A stretch of DNA of 64,000 bases from Dysgonomonadaceae bacterium zrk40 (GCA_016916535.1 CP070276.1:372001-436000), one strand, 5' to 3'; counted from the stretch's first letter, positions 27,513 to 36,757 are shown. A program made the numbers and translations. The notes: generated by a model from the sequence alone, not told the origin.

Positions 27513-28204
27513 TGGAACGCATCACTCCTTTCAACGGATTCACCCATGAAACCATTTCATTTTTGCGTGAACTGAAGGAGAACAACGATCGCGAATGGTT
27601 CAACGAGCGAAAGGAAATCTATCAGGAGTCCCTCCTGAAACCCTTCAGGGCTCTTGCCCTGATGCTCTCTCCGGCGATGCACAACATCGATCCCCTCTTT
27701 GAGCTGAGACCTGCGAAAATGCTCTCACGCATCTATCGCGACATTCGTTTCTCACCCAACAAGGAGCCCTACAAGAGCTCGATGTGGCTCAACTTCCAGC
27801 AAAAAGCGACCAACTGGGAAGATTATCCCGGCTTCTTCGCGGAACTGGGCACGGAAGAGTTTATTTATGGCATGGGGCTCTATGCACCGAAGCGGAAGAT
27901 CATGGATGCATTCCGGGAGGAGATTTCCTACAGTTCTGATTCTTTTCGGGAGATGGCATTGAAAGCCAATTCTGTTGGTTTCACGGTGGAAGGAGAACCC
28001 TATAAAAGAGCTCTGCCCAGTGAACTGCCCGAATTCTTCCAACCCTGGATACAGCGGAAAAGCTGCTACCTGCTCAAACGGATTTCAGTGAACGATCCAC
28101 GGATTTACAGCACAGCCATCGCCCTGCAGCTGATGGAGGATTTCACAGAGGTAGCAGATCTTTACCACTTTATGATGGATGTGACGAAGGAAGCGGAACA
28201 ATAA
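27512..28204 (+). CDS. DUF2461 domain-containing protein
   Basis: This 230-residue protein matches the DUF2461 family. Diagnostic stretches are FLRELKENNDREWFNERKEIY at the N-terminus, KMLSRIYRDIRFSPNKEPYKSSMW, and GFFAELGTEEFIYGMGLYAPKRKIM. No membrane segments are seen. The biochemical role of the family is unknown. ATG 27512 was chosen over the TTG just upstream; it overlaps the preceding stop codon. Confidence 0.92.
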   Translation: MERITPFNGFTHETISFLRELKENNDREWFNERKEIYQESLLKPFRALALMLSPAMHNIDPLFELRPAKMLSRIYRDIRFSPNKEPYKSSMWLNFQQKATNWEDYPGFFAELGTEEFIYGMGLYAPKRKIMDAFREEISYSSDSFREMALKANSVGFTVEGEPYKRALPSELPEFFQPWIQRKSCYLLKRISVNDPRIYSTAIALQLMEDFTEVADLYHFMMDVTKEAEQ

Positions 28205-28228
28205 TTATAAATTATCACAATTATTTTA

Positions 28229-28236
28229 TAATTTTG
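28229..28236 (+). promoter_or_regulatory. promoter -7 element of the malic enzyme gene
   Basis: TAATTTTG matches TAnnTTTG, 37 bases before the start codon. No clear -33 TTTG is present. Confidence 0.5.
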
Positions 28237-28273
28237 TACAGGTTATTAAACAATCTGCACAAATTCCATCAAA

Positions 28274-30577
28274 ATGACAAAAAACAAACTTAGGGACGAT
28301 GCACTTGCCTATCATGCACAGGGGCGTCCCGGTAAAATAGAAGTAGTACCTACCAAGCCCTACAGTTCGCAACGGGACCTCTCACTGGCCTACTCACCGG
28401 GTGTTGCCGAACCCTGCCTTGAAATTGAGAAGAACCCGCAGGTGGCCTACGACTACACCTCGAAGGGCAACCTGGTGGCGGTGATCTCAAACGGCACTGC
28501 CGTACTGGGGCTGGGCGACATCGGTCCACTTGCCGGTAAACCGGTGATGGAGGGCAAAGGACTCCTCTTCAAGATCTTCGCTGGCATCGATGTCTTCGAC
28601 ATCGAGGTGAACGAAAAAGATCCTGAAAAATTCATCCAGGTGGTCAAGGCCATTGCCACCACTTTTGGAGGCATCAATCTGGAAGATATCAAGGCACCGG
28701 AGTGCTTCGAGATCGAAGAGCGACTCAAAAGTGAACTCGAAATCCCCATCATGCACGACGACCAGCATGGCACCGCCATCATCTCTGCCTGTGGTCTGCT
28801 CAACGCCCTCGAGCTGAACGGAAAGAAAATAGAAGAGCTGCAGATCGTGGTCAACGGTGCCGGGGCTGCAGCCAACTCCTGCACCAGGCTCTACATGGCC
28901 CTGGGCGCCCGGAAGGAAAATATCGTGATGCTCGACTCCCGGGGGGTGATCCACACCAACCGCAGCGACCTGAACGACCGCAAGCGCCCCTTTGCCACTG
29001 ACCGAGACATCCATACTCTCGAAGAGGCGCTGAAAGGAGCTGACATGTTCCTCGGTCTCTCAGTGGCAGATGTATTGAATGAGGAGATGCTTCGTTCCAT
29101 GAACGACAACCCGATCGTCTTTGCACTGGCCAACCCCAACCCGGAGATCTCTTACGAACGGGCGATGTCGGCCCGCGAAGACATCATCTTCGCGACCGGT
29201 CGTTCCGATTATCCCAACCAGATCAACAACGTCCTGGGATTTCCCTATATCTTCCGTGGTGCACTCGATGTGCAAGCCACTTCGATCAACGAAGAGATGA
29301 AAATAGCCACGGTATATGCCCTGGCTGAGCTCACCAAGAAGGCGGTACCCGATGTGGTAAATGAAGCTTACAGCGTGAAGAAACTCAGCTTCGGCAGGGA
29401 GTACATCATTCCCAAGCCACTCGACCCGCGCCTGCTCACTACGGTGGCACCTGCCGTGGCAAAAGCAGCCATGGCCTCAGGGGTGGCACGCAAGCCCATC
29501 ACCGATTGGGAGGCTTACGACCATAAGCTGCGCGACCTGATGGGACTCGACAACAAGATGATCCGCCGGATGTTCGAGATGGGGCGGCAGCAACCAAAAC
29601 GGGTTGTCTTCTCCGAGTCGAACCACCTCAACATGCTCAAGGCAGCCGAGGCAGCCTACGCTGAGGGCATCTGCCATCCCATCCTGCTAGGTAACGAAGA
29701 GAAGATTGCCAACATGGCAAGGGAGAACCAGATCAGTCTCGAGGGAATTGAGATCGTGAACCTGCGGCACGACCGTGAGGAACAACGACGTATGCACTAT
29801 GCAACCCTGCTCACAGAAAAGAGAAACCGTCAGGGGATGACCCTCGAGGAGGCAGCCGAGAAGATGTTCGAACGCAACTACTTCGGCATGATGATGGTCG
29901 AGACCGGTGAGGCTGACGCCATGATCACCGGTGTCTTCAGCAAGTACCAGCAAACCACCGATATTGCGAAAGAGGTGATTGGCATCCGCGAGGGATTGAA
30001 TCACATCGGCGCCATGCACATCGTCAACACCAAGAGAGGGATGCTCTTTCTTGCCGACACCCTCTTCAACCGACACCCCGACAGCGAGGCGCTGATCGAC
30101 ATCGCCCGCCTGGCCAACGCCACGGTCAAGTTCTTCAACCAGGAACCGGTCATCGCCATGCTCTCCTACTCCAACTTCGGTGCCGACACGGTGGGCAGCC
30201 CTGCCAGCGTACACCAGGTGGTGGACACATTGCACGAACGCTACCCGGAGATGGTGATCGACGGTGAGATGCAGGTCAACTATGCACTGAACAAACAGCT
30301 GCGCGACAGGAAGTATCCCTTCTCCAGGCTGCACGACAGGGAGGTCAACACGCTAGTCTTCCCCAACCTCAGCTCCGCCAATGCAGCCTACAAGCTGCTC
30401 AAGGAGTGCGGTATGAACGACATCATCGGACCCATTCAGATGGGGCTCAACAAGCCGGTACATATCCTTGACGTGGAGACACCCGTGCGCGACATCGTGA
30501 ACATGGTGGCAGTGGCAGTGATTGATGCCATCGTGGAGGAGAACATTCGTACCAACCAACTCACACGCATTCAATAA
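28274..30577 (+). CDS. maeB: NADP-dependent malic enzyme with C-terminal phosphotransacetylase-like domain
   Basis: This 767-residue enzyme oxidatively decarboxylates malate to pyruvate, giving NADPH. The N-terminal malic domain has YSPGVAEPC, MEGKGLLFK and IPIMHDDQHGTAII. The Rossmann domain has VVNGAGAAANSCTRL and ALANPNPEIS. From about residue 430 a phosphate acetyl/butyryl transferase-like domain follows (GRQQPKRVVFSESNHLNMLKAAEAA, ANATVKFFNQEPVIAMLSYSNFG). It is regulatory rather than catalytic in studied MaeB enzymes. Confidence 0.97.
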   Translation: MTKNKLRDDALAYHAQGRPGKIEVVPTKPYSSQRDLSLAYSPGVAEPCLEIEKNPQVAYDYTSKGNLVAVISNGTAVLGLGDIGPLAGKPVMEGKGLLFKIFAGIDVFDIEVNEKDPEKFIQVVKAIATTFGGINLEDIKAPECFEIEERLKSELEIPIMHDDQHGTAIISACGLLNALELNGKKIEELQIVVNGAGAAANSCTRLYMALGARKENIVMLDSRGVIHTNRSDLNDRKRPFATDRDIHTLEEALKGADMFLGLSVADVLNEEMLRSMNDNPIVFALANPNPEISYERAMSAREDIIFATGRSDYPNQINNVLGFPYIFRGALDVQATSINEEMKIATVYALAELTKKAVPDVVNEAYSVKKLSFGREYIIPKPLDPRLLTTVAPAVAKAAMASGVARKPITDWEAYDHKLRDLMGLDNKMIRRMFEMGRQQPKRVVFSESNHLNMLKAAEAAYAEGICHPILLGNEEKIANMARENQISLEGIEIVNLRHDREEQRRMHYATLLTEKRNRQGMTLEEAAEKMFERNYFGMMMVETGEADAMITGVFSKYQQTTDIAKEVIGIREGLNHIGAMHIVNTKRGMLFLADTLFNRHPDSEALIDIARLANATVKFFNQEPVIAMLSYSNFGADTVGSPASVHQVVDTLHERYPEMVIDGEMQVNYALNKQLRDRKYPFSRLHDREVNTLVFPNLSSANAAYKLLKECGMNDIIGPIQMGLNKPVHILDVETPVRDIVNMVAVAVIDAIVEENIRTNQLTRIQ

Positions 30578-30605
30578 CAATAGAATAATAACCGATACTG
30601 ATAAA

Positions 30606-31961
30606 ATGATGGAAGAAAGAAAGAAATTCCTGCTCTCCGAAGCAGAGATCCCCGAGAAGTGGTACAACATCACCGCTGAAATGAAGAACAAGCCGCTGCC
30701 GATGATCAACCCGGGCACCAGAGAGCCGCTCAAGGCGGAGGATCTCTACCCCCTCTTCGCCGAGGAGCTGTCACGCCAGGAGGTGAACCAGAGCGACGCA
30801 TGGATTGATATCCCCGAAGCGGTGCGTGAGAAGTACAAGATCTACCGTCCCTCACCGCTGGTGCGTGCCATGGGACTGGAGAAGGCACTCGACACACCCG
30901 CGCACATCTACTTCAAGAACGAGAGCGTCAGCCCGGTGGGATCACACAAGCTCAATTCGGCACTTCCCCAGGCTTACTACAACAAGATAGAGGGCATCAC
31001 CAACATCACCACCGAGACCGGTGCCGGACAATGGGGTACCGCCCTGGCGCTGGCCACTAAGATGTTTGGTCTTGAGCTGGCGGTCTACATGGTGAAGATC
31101 AGCTACGAACAAAAACCCTACCGTCGCTCACTGATGCAGACATGGGGTGCCCAAGTGATCGCCTCACCCAGCATGTCCACAAAGGCAGGTCGCAAGATCA
31201 TCACAGAACACCCCAACTACCAGGGAAGCCTCGGTACCGCCATCTCCGAAGCGATTGAACTGGCGATGCAGACCCCAAACTGCAAGTATGCACTGGGCAG
31301 TGTGCTGAACCATGTTTCACTGCATCAGACCATCATCGGCCTGGAGGCGGAGAAACAGATGGCCATGGCGGGAGAGTATCCCGACGTGGTGATTGGCTGC
31401 TTCGGTGGCGGCTCCAACTTCTCTGGCATCTCTTTTCCTTTTATGCGTCACAACTTCGAGGGTAAAGCCAGCACCCGCTTCGTGGCTGCCGAGCCGGCAA
31501 GCTGCCCCAAGCTCACACGCGGCCGTTTTCAGTACGACTTCGGCGACGAGACCGGCTACACCCCCCTCATTCCGATGTACACACTGGGACATAAGTTTGC
31601 ACCTGCCAACATCCACGCCGGGGGACTGCGCTACCATGGTGCCGGCAGCATCGTGAGCCAGCTGCTCAAGGATGGCTATATCGAGGCGATCGACATCAAA
31701 CAGCTGGAGACCTTCGAGGCGGGCGTTCTCTTCGCACAAACGGAAGGGATCATCCCAGCACCGGAGTCAACCCACGCCATCGCAGCTGCCATCCGCGAAG
31801 CCAACCAGGCAAAGGAGGAAGGCAAGCAGAAGGTGATCCTCTTCAACCTCTCCGGCCACGGACTGGTCGATATGGCCGCTTACGACCAATACCTATCAGG
31901 CGACCTCACCAACCACGAGGTGTCGGATCAGGATATTACCCGGTTTCTGAAAGAAATCTGA
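30606..31961 (+). CDS. trpB2: TrpB2-type tryptophan synthase beta-like PLP enzyme
   Basis: This protein of about 450 residues belongs to the TrpB2 branch of stand-alone beta-like subunits. It contains the PLP lysine in SVSPVGSHKLNSALPQAYYN, the TTETGAGQWGTALA loop, the phosphate-binding glycines CFGGGSNFSG, and the C-terminal LFNLSGHGLVDM. The start at 30606 (MMEERKKFLLSEAE) follows the family; the frame extends further upstream into the malic enzyme gene. No trpA is nearby, and TrpB2 proteins do not need TrpA contacts. Whether it makes tryptophan from free indole here is inference. Confidence 0.93.
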   Translation: MMEERKKFLLSEAEIPEKWYNITAEMKNKPLPMINPGTREPLKAEDLYPLFAEELSRQEVNQSDAWIDIPEAVREKYKIYRPSPLVRAMGLEKALDTPAHIYFKNESVSPVGSHKLNSALPQAYYNKIEGITNITTETGAGQWGTALALATKMFGLELAVYMVKISYEQKPYRRSLMQTWGAQVIASPSMSTKAGRKIITEHPNYQGSLGTAISEAIELAMQTPNCKYALGSVLNHVSLHQTIIGLEAEKQMAMAGEYPDVVIGCFGGGSNFSGISFPFMRHNFEGKASTRFVAAEPASCPKLTRGRFQYDFGDETGYTPLIPMYTLGHKFAPANIHAGGLRYHGAGSIVSQLLKDGYIEAIDIKQLETFEAGVLFAQTEGIIPAPESTHAIAAAIREANQAKEEGKQKVILFNLSGHGLVDMAAYDQYLSGDLTNHEVSDQDITRFLKEI

Positions 31962-32036
31962 CCGGTGATCAGCAACACGGCCGCTTGTTAAAAAACGGGG
32001 AATATGTGGCAAAGAGGTGAAAAAAAGACCGGAATA

Positions 32037-32068
32037 TTTGGTTATTCCACTCCTGTTTCTTATCTTTG
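32037..32068 (+). promoter_or_regulatory. promoter of the chromate transporter pair
   Basis: TTTG (32037-32040), a 20-base spacer and TATCTTTG (32061-32068) make an exact Bacteroidota promoter. Transcription would start near 32075, leaving about 255 bases of untranslated leader before 32330. Confidence 0.75.
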
Positions 32069-32074
32069 ACCTAC

Positions 32075-32329
32075 AAGTTGAATGAGTAATTGCCGCATTG
32101 GTCGATTGGGAAACTCATCAATTACATTTTAGAAACCGAGTCACGTTTTTGGTGTCAATGGCGGGCCGCAGCCCTCGGGATTCATCTTCGGATGAACAGC
32201 GGATTACAAAGATACCGAAACACTCAAATCCTGTCACAAGGAGTTTCGTCTTATTCCACCGATGCGGCTTCTTATAGAAAGCAGATCTGCAGCAGATAAC
32301 ACTATCGTGCAGACTGCTTTTCACTTTTT
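32075..32329 (+). ncRNA. long structured leader upstream of chrA, candidate attenuator
   Basis: No credible reading frame occupies this leader. It can form GTAATTG/CAATTAC (32085-32091 with 32117-32124 region), a TTCATC-TTCG-GATGAA tetraloop hairpin (32181-32196) and CGAAAC/GTTTCG (about 32215-32247). Next to the start codon lies a terminator-like hairpin, AAAGCAG (32278-32284) with CTGCTTT (32314-32320) and inner TGCA/TGCA, followed by a T-rich run ending at 32329. No known riboswitch class was recognised. Confidence 0.4.
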
Positions 32330-32899
32330 ATGGGTCGTTCTATGCCAAACATCAGAAAATATGGGGAACTGTTTCTGGTCTTTTTCAAGATCGGCGCTTT
32401 CACCTTTGGTGGCGGCTATGCCATGATCCCACTCATCCGGAACCAGGTGGTAAAGAAAAAAAGATGGCTCAACGACGATGAATTCATGGATATGCTCGCC
32501 ATTGCCCAGTCCATCCCGGGTCCCATTGCACTTAACACCGCCCTCTTCGTGGGCAACAAGCGGCTGGGCTTTAAAGGAAGTCTTTTCAGTGCCGCCGGCA
32601 TCATCCTCCCCTCCTTCATCTTCATCCTGTTCATCGCCATCCTCTTCTCACAGTTCAGCGACAACCCCTTCGTGGAACGCATCTTCAAGGGTATTCGTCC
32701 CGCCGTGGTGGCACTCATCGCCGCCCCTTTACTGGGACTGGGACGCTCGGCAGGAGTGAGCAAAAAGAACATATGGATACCGGTGGTAGTGGCTCTTGCC
32801 GTTTGGCTGCTGAAGATCTCACCGGTATGGATCATCCTGGCGGCCATCCTGATGGGGATCACACACCTCGTTTATCTTAAAAAAGTGATGAAGAAATAA
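32330..32899 (+). CDS. chrA: chromate transporter family protein, first half-size subunit
   Basis: This 189-residue membrane protein has one CHR domain: LFLVFFKIGAFTFGGGYAMIPLI at the start, the signature MLAIAQSIPGPIALNTALFVG, and about five to six hydrophobic segments. Short-chain CHR proteins work as pairs, and the second half follows immediately. The family is linked to chromate efflux and sulfate antagonism in some bacteria; the physiological substrate here is uncertain. ATG 32342 (MPNIRKYGELF) is an alternative start. Confidence 0.92.
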   Translation: MGRSMPNIRKYGELFLVFFKIGAFTFGGGYAMIPLIRNQVVKKKRWLNDDEFMDMLAIAQSIPGPIALNTALFVGNKRLGFKGSLFSAAGIILPSFIFILFIAILFSQFSDNPFVERIFKGIRPAVVALIAAPLLGLGRSAGVSKKNIWIPVVVALAVWLLKISPVWIILAAILMGITHLVYLKKVMKK

Positions 32900-33463
32900 A
32901 TGGAATTGATTGATCTTTATATCGCCCTCTTTCTCTCCTTCTTCAAGATCGGACTCTTTGGCTTCGGTGGCGGCTATGCCATGTTGCCGCTGATTCAGCA
33001 GGAGGTGGTAGATCTGCACGGATGGATCACTGTGTCCGATTTCACCAATATCGTGGCCATCTCACAAACCACACCGGGACCCATTGCCTTCAACTCGGCC
33101 ACCTATATCGGCTACTCTGCCGTTACAGAGATGGGATTTGCGACCGGCTATGGAGTGGTGGGATCTGCAATTGCCACCCTGGCGGTAAGCCTTCCATCAC
33201 TCGTATTGATGACATTGGTTAGCACCTTCTTCTTTCGACTGAAGAACAATGCCTGGATGCAGGCATCCCTTTCGGTGCTGAAACCGGCCATCATCGGGCT
33301 GATAGCCTCAGCAGCACTGATGCTGATGAACGGCTACAATTTCATCGATTACAAGAGCTGGATCATCTTTGGTGTGGTGTTGGCAGCCTCGCTGAAGAAG
33401 GTGGACCCCATCTTACTGATTCTGCTCTCCGGTGTGGCCGGACTGCTCCTCTATTCCGCTTAG
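32900..33463 (+). CDS. chrA: chromate transporter family protein, second half-size subunit
   Basis: This 187-residue membrane protein mirrors the preceding one: LFLSFFKIGLFGFGGGYAMLPLIQQEV, then IVAISQTTPGPIAFNSATYIGY, then several hydrophobic helices. Its ATG directly follows the stop codon of the first subunit with no gap, so the two are translationally coupled and probably form a heterodimer. Its 3' end overlaps the convergent small membrane-protein gene by 51 bases. Confidence 0.92.
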   Translation: MELIDLYIALFLSFFKIGLFGFGGGYAMLPLIQQEVVDLHGWITVSDFTNIVAISQTTPGPIAFNSATYIGYSAVTEMGFATGYGVVGSAIATLAVSLPSLVLMTLVSTFFFRLKNNAWMQASLSVLKPAIIGLIASAALMLMNGYNFIDYKSWIIFGVVLAASLKKVDPILLILLSGVAGLLLYSA

Positions 33464-33682
33464 CTTCGCATCCTCTTTCTTCGTTCTCCTGCCACCACGG
33501 ATCAGCAACACCAACAGCAGCAGAAAGAAAAGAGCAACCAGGGACCAGAACCATATCTCCTGATAAAAGGGATCCCTGCTGTAGTCGATGCTGATGTCGA
33601 GGGAAGAAGCGATTCCCACCTCTGCTCCCCGCAACAGGAGCGTGCAACCGAAAAAGAACAATGTCAACAGGAGATGTCTCAT
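33413..33682 (-). CDS. small uncharacterised membrane protein
   Basis: This 89-residue product (from ATG 33682) has an N-terminal signal-like helix (MRHLLLTLFFFGCTLLLRGA), a short extracytoplasmic stretch (ASSLDISIDYSRDPFYQEIW), a second hydrophobic helix (SLVALFFLLLLVLLI) and a basic-to-polar cytoplasmic tail. The family is not recognised. The start overlaps the stop of the acetyltransferase gene (ATGA), which supports it being real. The last 51 bases overlap the convergent chrA gene. Confidence 0.65.
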   Translation of the reverse strand: MRHLLLTLFFFGCTLLLRGAEVGIASSLDISIDYSRDPFYQEIWFWSLVALFFLLLLVLLIRGGRRTKKEDAKLSGIEEQSGHTGEQNQ

Positions 33683-34179
33683 GGCAGAAGTGATTTCTGA
33701 TAGGCTAGCCGTGGGGAACCGTCGCTCACATAGATGATACCGCAATAGGTGAACCCTTGTGATGCGATGATCTGCTGCATCACCCGGTTGTCGCGATGGG
33801 TATCAACCCGAATGTTGGGGCATTGGCTGAAGCTCCATTCAAAACAGGCACGCGTGACCCCTTTCTCTTTGCCGGAAGAAGCGATGCGGTGCAACGTGCC
33901 GTAAGGCTCATCGTTGAGCCATGAACCCTCAAAGATCTGTTGATAGGTAGGATCATCACCCAAAATGAAACAGAAGGTACCGACAACCACACCCCGTTCG
34001 TTCAGGCAAACGAAACTGTGCCCGGAGGCAATCTCCTCACGGATAAACGCTTCGGAAGGATAATGATCGCCCCACTGAGTGGGATTGCCATGCTGCTGCA
34101 TGAAAGCACGCGCGGCGGCGTAAACCTCCATGACTTCGGCCAACTGTTCTACTTTTGTATGACGTATCTCAGTGATCAT
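33679..34179 (-). CDS. GNAT-family N-acetyltransferase
   Basis: This 166-residue cytoplasmic enzyme has the GNAT layout. The N-terminal strand-helix is ITEIRHTKVEQLAEVMEVYAAARAFM, the central strands are FVCLNERGVVVGTFCFILG, and an acetyl-CoA region follows around LHRIASSGKEKGVTRACFEW. The C-terminus is IRVDTHRDNRVMQQIIASQGFTYCGIIYV. The substrate is unknown. It is followed in a 4-base overlap by the small membrane-protein gene. Confidence 0.9.
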   Translation of the reverse strand: MITEIRHTKVEQLAEVMEVYAAARAFMQQHGNPTQWGDHYPSEAFIREEIASGHSFVCLNERGVVVGTFCFILGDDPTYQQIFEGSWLNDEPYGTLHRIASSGKEKGVTRACFEWSFSQCPNIRVDTHRDNRVMQQIIASQGFTYCGIIYVSDGSPRLAYQKSLLP

Positions 34180-34206
34180 CTAAAAGAGATTGCAATGCTG
34201 TTACAC

Positions 34207-36705
34207 CTATTCACCTTTTGCGCTATCGCTTTTTTTGGCAGCAGTTGCTTTGGCTGTCGTACTCTTTTTTGCAGTACTCTTCTTGGTGGTGCTCTTTTTC
34301 GCACTACTCTTTTTTGTACTGCTTTTCTTAGCGCTGCTTTTGCCGGCCGCGGCTGTCGTGGCGGCTTTCTTTGCTGAAGCACCCCTGCGCCCCCTGCCGG
34401 TGGCCTTCCCTTCCTTGTCGGCCTCCTCAATGATCGTACGGCACTCCTCGAGGGTCAGCTCCTCCGGTTTCACACCTTTCGGAATCTTGTAGTTCCCCTT
34501 CTGATAGGTGATGTAAGGACCGTACCGCCCGTTAAGCACCTGCAAATCAGGCTCCTCTTCAAAACTGAGGATGAGTTTCTCCCGGTCTTTCTGCTCTTTG
34601 GCTTCAATCAAGACGATCGCCTCTTCCAGTTCAATCTCCAACGGATCAACACCCTTGGGCAGTGAGACAAACTTATTGTTGTGGCGGATATAGGGTCCGA
34701 AACGGCCCACGCCTACAACCACATCCTTTTCCCGGAAAGCACCCAGGGTGCGCGGCAGCTCAAACAGCTTCAGTGTCTCCTCCAGGGTGATGGTCTCGAT
34801 CGATTGTGTCTTCTGCAGGGAGGCAAACTGCGGCTTCTCCTCGTCGTCGGTCGTGCCGATCTGAGCCATGGCACCGTAGCGCCCTATCTTCACCGACACC
34901 TGTTTACCTGTCTTGGGGTCTGTTCCCAGTACCCGTTCTCCCGCCTTGTGTTCCATACGCATCTGTGCCGTCTCCTCCACGATAGGGTGAAACAGCTTGT
35001 AGAAGGCAGCGATCTGTTCGTTCCACTGCACCTTTCCTTCGGCAATCTCGTCGAACTCCTTCTCCACCTTCGCGGTGAAGTTGTAGTCGATCACCGAGGG
35101 GAAGTACTCCACCAGGAAGTCGTTCACCACCATCCCGATGTCGGTGGGCACCAGCTTGTTCTTGTCGGCACCGGTAATCTCCTTTTTCACCGTGTCCTTA
35201 ATGGCCCCCTTTTTGAGGGTGAGCACATTGTAGCTTCGCTCCTGCCCCTCCACGCTCCCTTTCTCCACATACTCGCGGTTGACGATGGTGGAGATGGTAG
35301 GGGCATAGGTAGAGGGACGACCGATGCCCAGCTCCTCCATCTTGCGTACCAGGGCAGCCTCGGTATAGCGCGGCGGTCGTTGTGTGAAACGCTCCGTGGC
35401 GGTGGTCTCCGTCATCTCAAGCTGTTCACCCTGATGCATCGGGGGCAGGATACCCTCCTCCTTCTCGCCGTTCTCATCGTCGGTACCCTCGAGGTAAACA
35501 CGCAGGAAACCATCGAACTTGATCACCTCACCGTTGGCCGTGAAACGTCCCTCTGCATTGGAGATGCCGATGTTTACCGTGGTGCGCTCCAGCTCGGCAT
35601 CTGCCATCTGAGAGGCGATGGTACGCTTCCAGATCAGCTCATAGAGCTTTTTCTCCTGGGAGGTACCCGACACCTCATGCTCACTCAGGTAAGTGGGTCG
35701 AATTGCCTCGTGCGCCTCCTGGGCACCCTTCGACTTGGTCGTATATTGACGTACCTTGTGGTACTTTTCACCGTAAAGATCATGAATCTCGGTCTTGGCT
35801 GTACCGATGGCAAGCCCTGAAAGGTTGACACTGTCGGTACGCATGTAGGTGATCTTACCCGCTTCATAGAGCCGCTGGGCCACCATCATGGTCTGTCCCA
35901 CCGAGAAGCCCAGTTTGCGCGATGCCTCCTGTTGCAGGGTGGAGGTGGTGAAGGGCGCTGCGGGCGTTTTCTTCGCCGGCTTCGTCACCACCTCATCGAT
36001 GGTGAAGGTTGATGCTTTCAACTGCTCTAGCAGGGCCAGTGCCTCCTCCTTGCTCTTGAGACGCTTGTTGTACTCAGCTCGGATCTGGTACTGCTGCCCC
36101 TCCTCCTCCTTGGTGAAGAGGGCTACGACACGATAGGCAGCTTCAGAGGTGAACTGCTGTATCTCACGCTCCCGCTCCACGATGAGCCGCACCGCGACCG
36201 ACTGCACGCGACCGGCCGAAAGGGCTGGCTTGATCTTGCGCCAGAGCACCGGAGAGAGTTCAAAGCCTACGATGCGGTCCAGCACACGTCGTGCCTGCTG
36301 TGCATCCACCAGGTGCTGGTCAATCTTCCTTGGATGCTGAATCGCTTCCTGGATGGCATTTTTGGTGATCTCATGAAAAACAATCCGTTTGGTCTGCTCC
36401 TCCTTCAGCTCCAGGGCATCGAAGAGATGCCATGAGATGGCCTCCCCCTCGCGGTCCTCATCGGAGGCGAGCCATACCGTCTCGGCCTTCTTAGCCGCGG
36501 CCTTGAGCTCTGTTACCACCTTCTTTTTGTCGGCAGGAATCTCATACACGGGTATGAAGCCGTTCTCGATGTCGATGCTGAAATCCTTTTTCTTCAGATC
36601 ACGGATGTGTCCGTAGCTCGACATCACATGAAAATCCTTTCCGAGAAACTTTTCGATTGTTTTTGCTTTGGCGGGTGACTCTACTATGACCAGGTTTTTT
36701 TCCAT
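34207..36705 (-). CDS. topA: DNA topoisomerase I with lysine/serine-rich tail
   Basis: This 832-residue type IA topoisomerase relaxes negative supercoils. The Toprim domain starts at the N-terminus (MEKNLVIVESPAKAKTIEKFLG; SDEDREGEAISWHL). The nucleophile is Y287 in ITYMRTDSVNLS. Instead of Cys4 zinc fingers the C-terminus has repeated TOPRIM_C-type modules (GVGRFGPYIRHNNKFVSLPKG, NGRYGPYITYQKGNYKIPKG). It then ends in a tail of about 55 residues made of AKKSSTKKS-like units resembling histone H1, which probably binds DNA. Confidence 0.97.
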   Translation of the reverse strand: MEKNLVIVESPAKAKTIEKFLGKDFHVMSSYGHIRDLKKKDFSIDIENGFIPVYEIPADKKKVVTELKAAAKKAETVWLASDEDREGEAISWHLFDALELKEEQTKRIVFHEITKNAIQEAIQHPRKIDQHLVDAQQARRVLDRIVGFELSPVLWRKIKPALSAGRVQSVAVRLIVEREREIQQFTSEAAYRVVALFTKEEEGQQYQIRAEYNKRLKSKEEALALLEQLKASTFTIDEVVTKPAKKTPAAPFTTSTLQQEASRKLGFSVGQTMMVAQRLYEAGKITYMRTDSVNLSGLAIGTAKTEIHDLYGEKYHKVRQYTTKSKGAQEAHEAIRPTYLSEHEVSGTSQEKKLYELIWKRTIASQMADAELERTTVNIGISNAEGRFTANGEVIKFDGFLRVYLEGTDDENGEKEEGILPPMHQGEQLEMTETTATERFTQRPPRYTEAALVRKMEELGIGRPSTYAPTISTIVNREYVEKGSVEGQERSYNVLTLKKGAIKDTVKKEITGADKNKLVPTDIGMVVNDFLVEYFPSVIDYNFTAKVEKEFDEIAEGKVQWNEQIAAFYKLFHPIVEETAQMRMEHKAGERVLGTDPKTGKQVSVKIGRYGAMAQIGTTDDEEKPQFASLQKTQSIETITLEETLKLFELPRTLGAFREKDVVVGVGRFGPYIRHNNKFVSLPKGVDPLEIELEEAIVLIEAKEQKDREKLILSFEEEPDLQVLNGRYGPYITYQKGNYKIPKGVKPEELTLEECRTIIEEADKEGKATGRGRRGASAKKAATTAAAGKSSAKKSSTKKSSAKKSTTKKSTAKKSTTAKATAAKKSDSAKGE

Positions 36706-36757
36706 TCAGATGCTGTTTCTTTCAATATCAATGTGCAATGGTTGCTCATTTCGGGTG

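Noticed and set aside
32090-32299. 69-codon frame (TTG start) in the chrA leader
   Set aside because: Needs a rare start codon, lacks any family features and overlaps predicted RNA hairpins; treated as untranslated leader.
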